From Pigoraptor vietnamica (Eukaryota > Opisthokonta > Filasterea): a DNA stretch of 46,770 nucleotides. The DNA is taken from positions 1 through 46,770 of the forward strand of contig CALSCQ010000580.1 of assembly GCA_943704525.1 (NCBI GenBank), in the 5' to 3' direction. Positions 43,346 through 46,770 of this stretch are shown piece by piece. The stretch's first letter is position 1. Each line of letters opens with the position of its first letter. The position numbers were made by a program, and so were the translations under genes. Below the pieces are notes generated by a model that searched no databases, was not told the DNA's origin, and saw only the letters and a list, made by a program, of their open reading frames with translations.

Positions 43346-46318
43346 AGAGAGAGAGAGTGTGTGTGTGTGTGTGTCTGATAATGTATGCGTATAGTATGTG
43401 TGCATCATCTGCGTTTGGGAGTGATGTGCTTGAGTATGTGTTTGGGTCAATGGACGCCGCTGCACTTCGCGCCTTGTCGTCTGGAGTGCTCATGATTGCG
43501 ATCGTAATTGCTCACGACCGCCCTTTCCACGCGCAGATGCACGAGGAGTTTGAGGCGACGCCGTTTCTGATTGCGGTGCTCACGTCCTTCCAGTACATGG
43601 TCCTCATTCTCTTTGGCCACTTTCGCGACTTCCTCCGAAGAATCCGCGTGTACGAGGCGCACCTCTACAAGAAGGAGGAGGGCATGCAGGTGCGTGTGTG
43701 TCTGTGTGCGTGTGTGTCTGCGTGCGTGTGCACGTGGGAGTGGCTGTGTCAGTACTTCCATCCTTCTTTAGTGTGTGTGCAAAGGGCGGCGCCACTTTTG
43801 CCCAGTCATGGAATTCCCCTGTGGCATGCCAGCCCCCCCTTCCTCTTCTTTGAAAACAACCCTCCCTGCGCCGACATGACCGGCGCATCGCCGTCCCATT
43901 CAATGCAACACGCTCTCGCGCCACTCGCAGGGTTTCGCCCCGCTGTACTCTGATTTCGAGAGCTTCTACACGCGCAACCTCTACCGCCGCATCCGCGACT
44001 GCTGGAACCGCCCCATCGGCACGTGCCCGGGGCGCCGCTTCGAAATTTTGGAGCGCAAGTCGCACGACAAGAACTTCACGTTCTATCTCAGCGGGAAGCG
44101 TCTGGACGTGATCAACCTTGGGTCGTACAACTACCTCGGCTTTGCGGAGACGAACGGCAAGTGCGCGGACGCCGCGGAGAAGGCGATCCGCGAGTCTGGA
44201 ATTGCGCTCTGCACGCCCCGCATGGAGCTCGGCACGACGCCCGCGCACCGCGAGCTTGAGAAGCTCGTCGCGGAGTTTGTCGGCAAGGAGGATGCGATCG
44301 TGTTTGGGATGGGCTTTGCGACCAACTCGACGACGATTCCCTCACTCGTGGGCAAGGGATCGCTGATCATCAGCGACGAGCTCAATCACACGTCGGTGGG
44401 TGGCGAGTGGCGCTGCGTGCGCAGGCAGTCCGTTTTGTGGGGATGCGGAGAGCGAGCGCCCTGGTCGTGGTGTATCGTCGAACCGTGGCCGCTAGCATAT
44501 CGTTTTGACAGGCTTGTTGCAATTTTTTTCTTTCTCCAATTCCTTATCGTGGCCGTGTGCGCAGCTCGTGCTGGGCTCGCGTCTCTCGGGCGCCCGCATC
44601 AAGGTGTTCAAGCACAACAACATGGTCGACCTGGAGCGTGTGCTGCGCCAGTCCATCGTGGAGGGTGGGTAGTAGGGCCTCTGCGTGCCCTATGCACCAC
44701 AACGCACGTACACACACTTGGGTATGACGGCCTGTCAGTGAGTCAACGCCCCAAAGCGAACCGAGACGCAGACCCTCCGCATCATTGTTCTGCGTGCAGC
44801 AACCCCATTGACACATCCCATTCGTTTGCGCGCGCGTGCAGGCCAGCCGAAGACGCACCGCCCGTGGAAGAAGATCCTGATCATTGTCGAGGGCATTTAC
44901 TCGATGGAGGGCTCGGTGATCCAGCTGCCCAAGCTGCTCGAGCTCAAGAAGAAGTACAAGGCCTACCTGTGGCTCGACGAGGCCCACAGCATTGGTGCCA
45001 TGGGGCCCAACGGGAAGGGCGTCACGGACTACTTTGGCGTCGGTTCCAAGGACGTCGACATTATGATGGTACGCTGTGCGAATGCGCTGCTCTCCGTGCG
45101 AGTGTGTGTGCTGTTGTCGTACGCGCCTCAAACGCCCTTGCCTGTTGCCGCGCTTATTTCGCCTTACCTTTTACTCGTCTCTCTAGTGTTTGTGGTTCTC
45201 TCTGCTCACGTGATTTGTCCATTTGTTGCGCAGGGCACGTTCACGAAGAGCTTTGGCGCGGCCGGTGGTTACGTCGCCGCCAGCAAGGTGCGTGCAGGCT
45301 CACCAGCGCTGCTATCCGTCAGAACAGCCCATTTTCCCTGTTGTTCGGAGTGCGCTTTTCGCGTCCCCTTCTCATTCTTGCGTCCGTCTGTTCCTACTGT
45401 CCGCAGGAGATCATTGACCACATGCGCCTCACGTGCTTCGGCAACGTGTACGCGTCGTCGATGGCACCGGCGGTCGTCGCGCAGACGCTCACGTCGATGC
45501 GGATTATCATGGGCGTGGACGGAGACACCGAAGGCACGTGAATTGCCCCTCTTTCCCGCTCTTCTTCTTGCCCGCTTGGCAGTGTCAGCCGTACTACTTG
45601 TGTTGTGGCCTTCAAACGTTGTCAGGCGTGCGAAGACAGTCCACGCCATGTGACGCACGCGTGATGTATTGGTTGCTTTTTCTCTCCCGGCCCCAACACA
45701 TTCCGTCTTCTCACATTACTATTGCGTGCGTTCCCTCACCCACCGCAGGTCGTCGCCGCATCCAGCAGCTCAAGGAGAACACGCGGTACTTCCGCACGCA
45801 CCTGAAGAACATGGGCTTCATCATCTACGGCAACGACGACTCGCCGATCGTTCCCCTCCTCCTTTTCCAGCCCCACCGCATCGCGTGAGTGCCCCTGCGC
45901 CTGCGTAGCTGCTGTCGCAATCAGAATGGCGTCAGAATGGCGCCAGAATGGCGTCAGATATGCGCAACGCATGTTGTGATGCCCTGCGGCTGCGTACTTG
46001 TTAGACTGCTGCCGGGGGGGCCGTTGTGAGCATGTTGGAATGCGTCGCTCGGTTTGTTCTGGGGCTGACCCCTCGCTCTGTCTTGGCCACAGTCAATTCA
46101 GCCGCCAGTGCCTCAAGCGCGGCCTCGGCGTCGTGGTCGTCGGCTTCCCCGCCACGCCCATCCATGAGTCACGTGCGCGCTTCTGCCTCTCTGCCTCGCA
46201 CACGCGTGCCGACCTCGATCTCGCTCTGCAGAAGATTGACGAGGTGGGCGACTACCTCATGCTCAAAAACAGCCGCGTCTACGGACCGGGCCGCAAGCAG
46301 CTGCCCGCACCGGAATGA
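42882..46318 (+). CDS. SPTLC2: Serine palmitoyltransferase subunit 2 (LCB2)
   Basis: Pyridoxal-phosphate subunit of the ER enzyme that condenses serine with palmitoyl-CoA, the first step of sphingolipid synthesis. Exons: 42882-42953, 43537-43689, 43931-44395, 44565-44664, 44842-45068, 45234-45287, 45407-45533, 45749-45884, 46093-46318; 519 residues. Features: N-terminal membrane helix about 31-50 ([17 protein letters not shown]), [72 protein letters not shown], and the PLP lysine in [13 protein letters not shown] (K344), which marks LCB2 not LCB1. Intron 7 (45534-45748) begins GC (AAG|GCACGT); no GT site there preserves the conserved frame. Intron 1 (583 bp) is filled with GT and GA arrays. 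Its promoter gap to GGH is 832 bp. Confidence 0.97.
43017..43373 (+). repeat. Compound GT/GA arrays, LCB2 intron 1
   Basis: Alternating (GT)n and (GA)n blocks; a 75-bp non-repetitive island at 43076-43150 interrupts them. Confidence 0.93.
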
Positions 46319-46507
46319 GCGCGCGAGAGGCAAGGAGTCGCGTGCGTGTGCAAGCGCCCAAATACAAGAATACAGAGCCAAAAATGGTCCCAGTTGGACT
46401 CTGCGTTTCGGTCCATACATTGCGCAACACACACCTAAGCGGCCCCGCACCGGGCGAGCCCGCACACACGCAGACGCGCACGCACACAAGCACGCGTGTG
46501 CCTCTTC

Positions 46508-46612
46508 TCAGAGGCGAGGACGCTGCCGACCGAAGAGGAACTGAAGTGCGCGATCGACGGCGAAGGCGCCGAAGAAATCGATTGCCATTGTCCGCAGAAC
46601 GATGCCCCGGAA
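46508..46612 (-). CDS. Last exon of a membrane-protein gene from beyond the right edge
   Basis: Minus-strand exon of 34 codons plus TGA, preceded by a TACGCAG acceptor (46613-46619). It reads FRGIVLRTMAIDFFGAF, then AVDRALQFLFG and a short basic end. The hydrophobic helix closing with an Arg-rich tail suits the C terminus of a multi-pass membrane protein; a P5A-type ATPase (Spf1/ATP13A1) is one possibility, but only this exon is visible. It converges on LCB2 with 189 bp between stops. The preceding intron begins within the CA array at the window's right end. Confidence 0.45.
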   Translation of the reverse strand, partial: FRGIVLRTMAIDFFGAFAVDRALQFLFGRQRPRL

Positions 46613-46649
46613 CTGCGTATTTGAACACGGTCATATCAACGACTTGAAC

Positions 46650-46687
46650 ACACACACACACACACACACACAGACATACAGACATAG

Positions 46688-46770
<83 letters not shown>
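46650..46770 (+). repeat. CA microsatellite at right edge
   Basis: (CA)n with a few ACAGACATA interruptions reaching the end of the window; assembly may have stopped here. Confidence 0.95.

Overview
This window is nuclear DNA from a gene-dense, GC-rich eukaryote, most likely a unicellular one. The evidence is 13 confidently recognised spliced or single-exon genes, about 72 short introns (mostly 100-500 bp), AATAAA-type poly(A) signals, and no bacterial features. A septin, sialate O-acetylesterase, gamma-glutamyl hydrolase, a CCCH/CHY zinc-finger protein and a protein kinase with Sel1 repeats occur together. That mix fits a protist near the opisthokonts or amoebae, but the sequence alone does not fix the species.

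Layout, left to right: glucose-6-phosphate isomerase (+, 5' end off the window); SUMO E1 subunit SAE1/AOS1 (+); septin (-); V-ATPase subunit d (+); an unrecognised 528-residue protein (-); DEAD-box helicase DBP5/DDX19 (+); a DUF711/UPF0210 protein (+); a CCCH + RWD-like + CHY zinc-finger protein (-); two small doubtful coding fragments (-); sialate O-acetylesterase (-); a P-loop GTPase-like gene with a zinc-ribbon-like insert and a membrane segment (+, frame irregular); an F-box/LRR protein (-); a doubtful coding stretch; a protein kinase with Sel1 repeats (-); gamma-glutamyl hydrolase (+); serine palmitoyltransferase subunit LCB2 (+); and the last exon of a membrane-protein gene entering from the right edge (-). 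The genes serve unrelated housekeeping, secretory and signalling roles; no operon or pathway cluster is visible.

The exon models were built by hand. Exon lengths sum to a multiple of three for every gene where I give a length, and all but one intron use GT-AG. Donors are unusual: about 60 of 72 begin GTG, most often GTGCGTG, GTGAGTG or GTGGGTG, and acceptors are mainly CGCAG or CACAG. Introns and intergenic gaps carry long CA/TG microsatellites and several minisatellites.

The points most worth a second look are: a perfect inverted-repeat motif (arms ACTATG) in the DBP5/528-residue-gene divergent promoter, with the related GACTATGG in two other promoters; a non-coding element of about 110 bp present twice in opposite orientation inside CA/TG arrays; the GTG-rich splice donor; three CCAATCAGA boxes upstream of sialate O-acetylesterase; and the GTPase-like gene with its zinc-ribbon insert.
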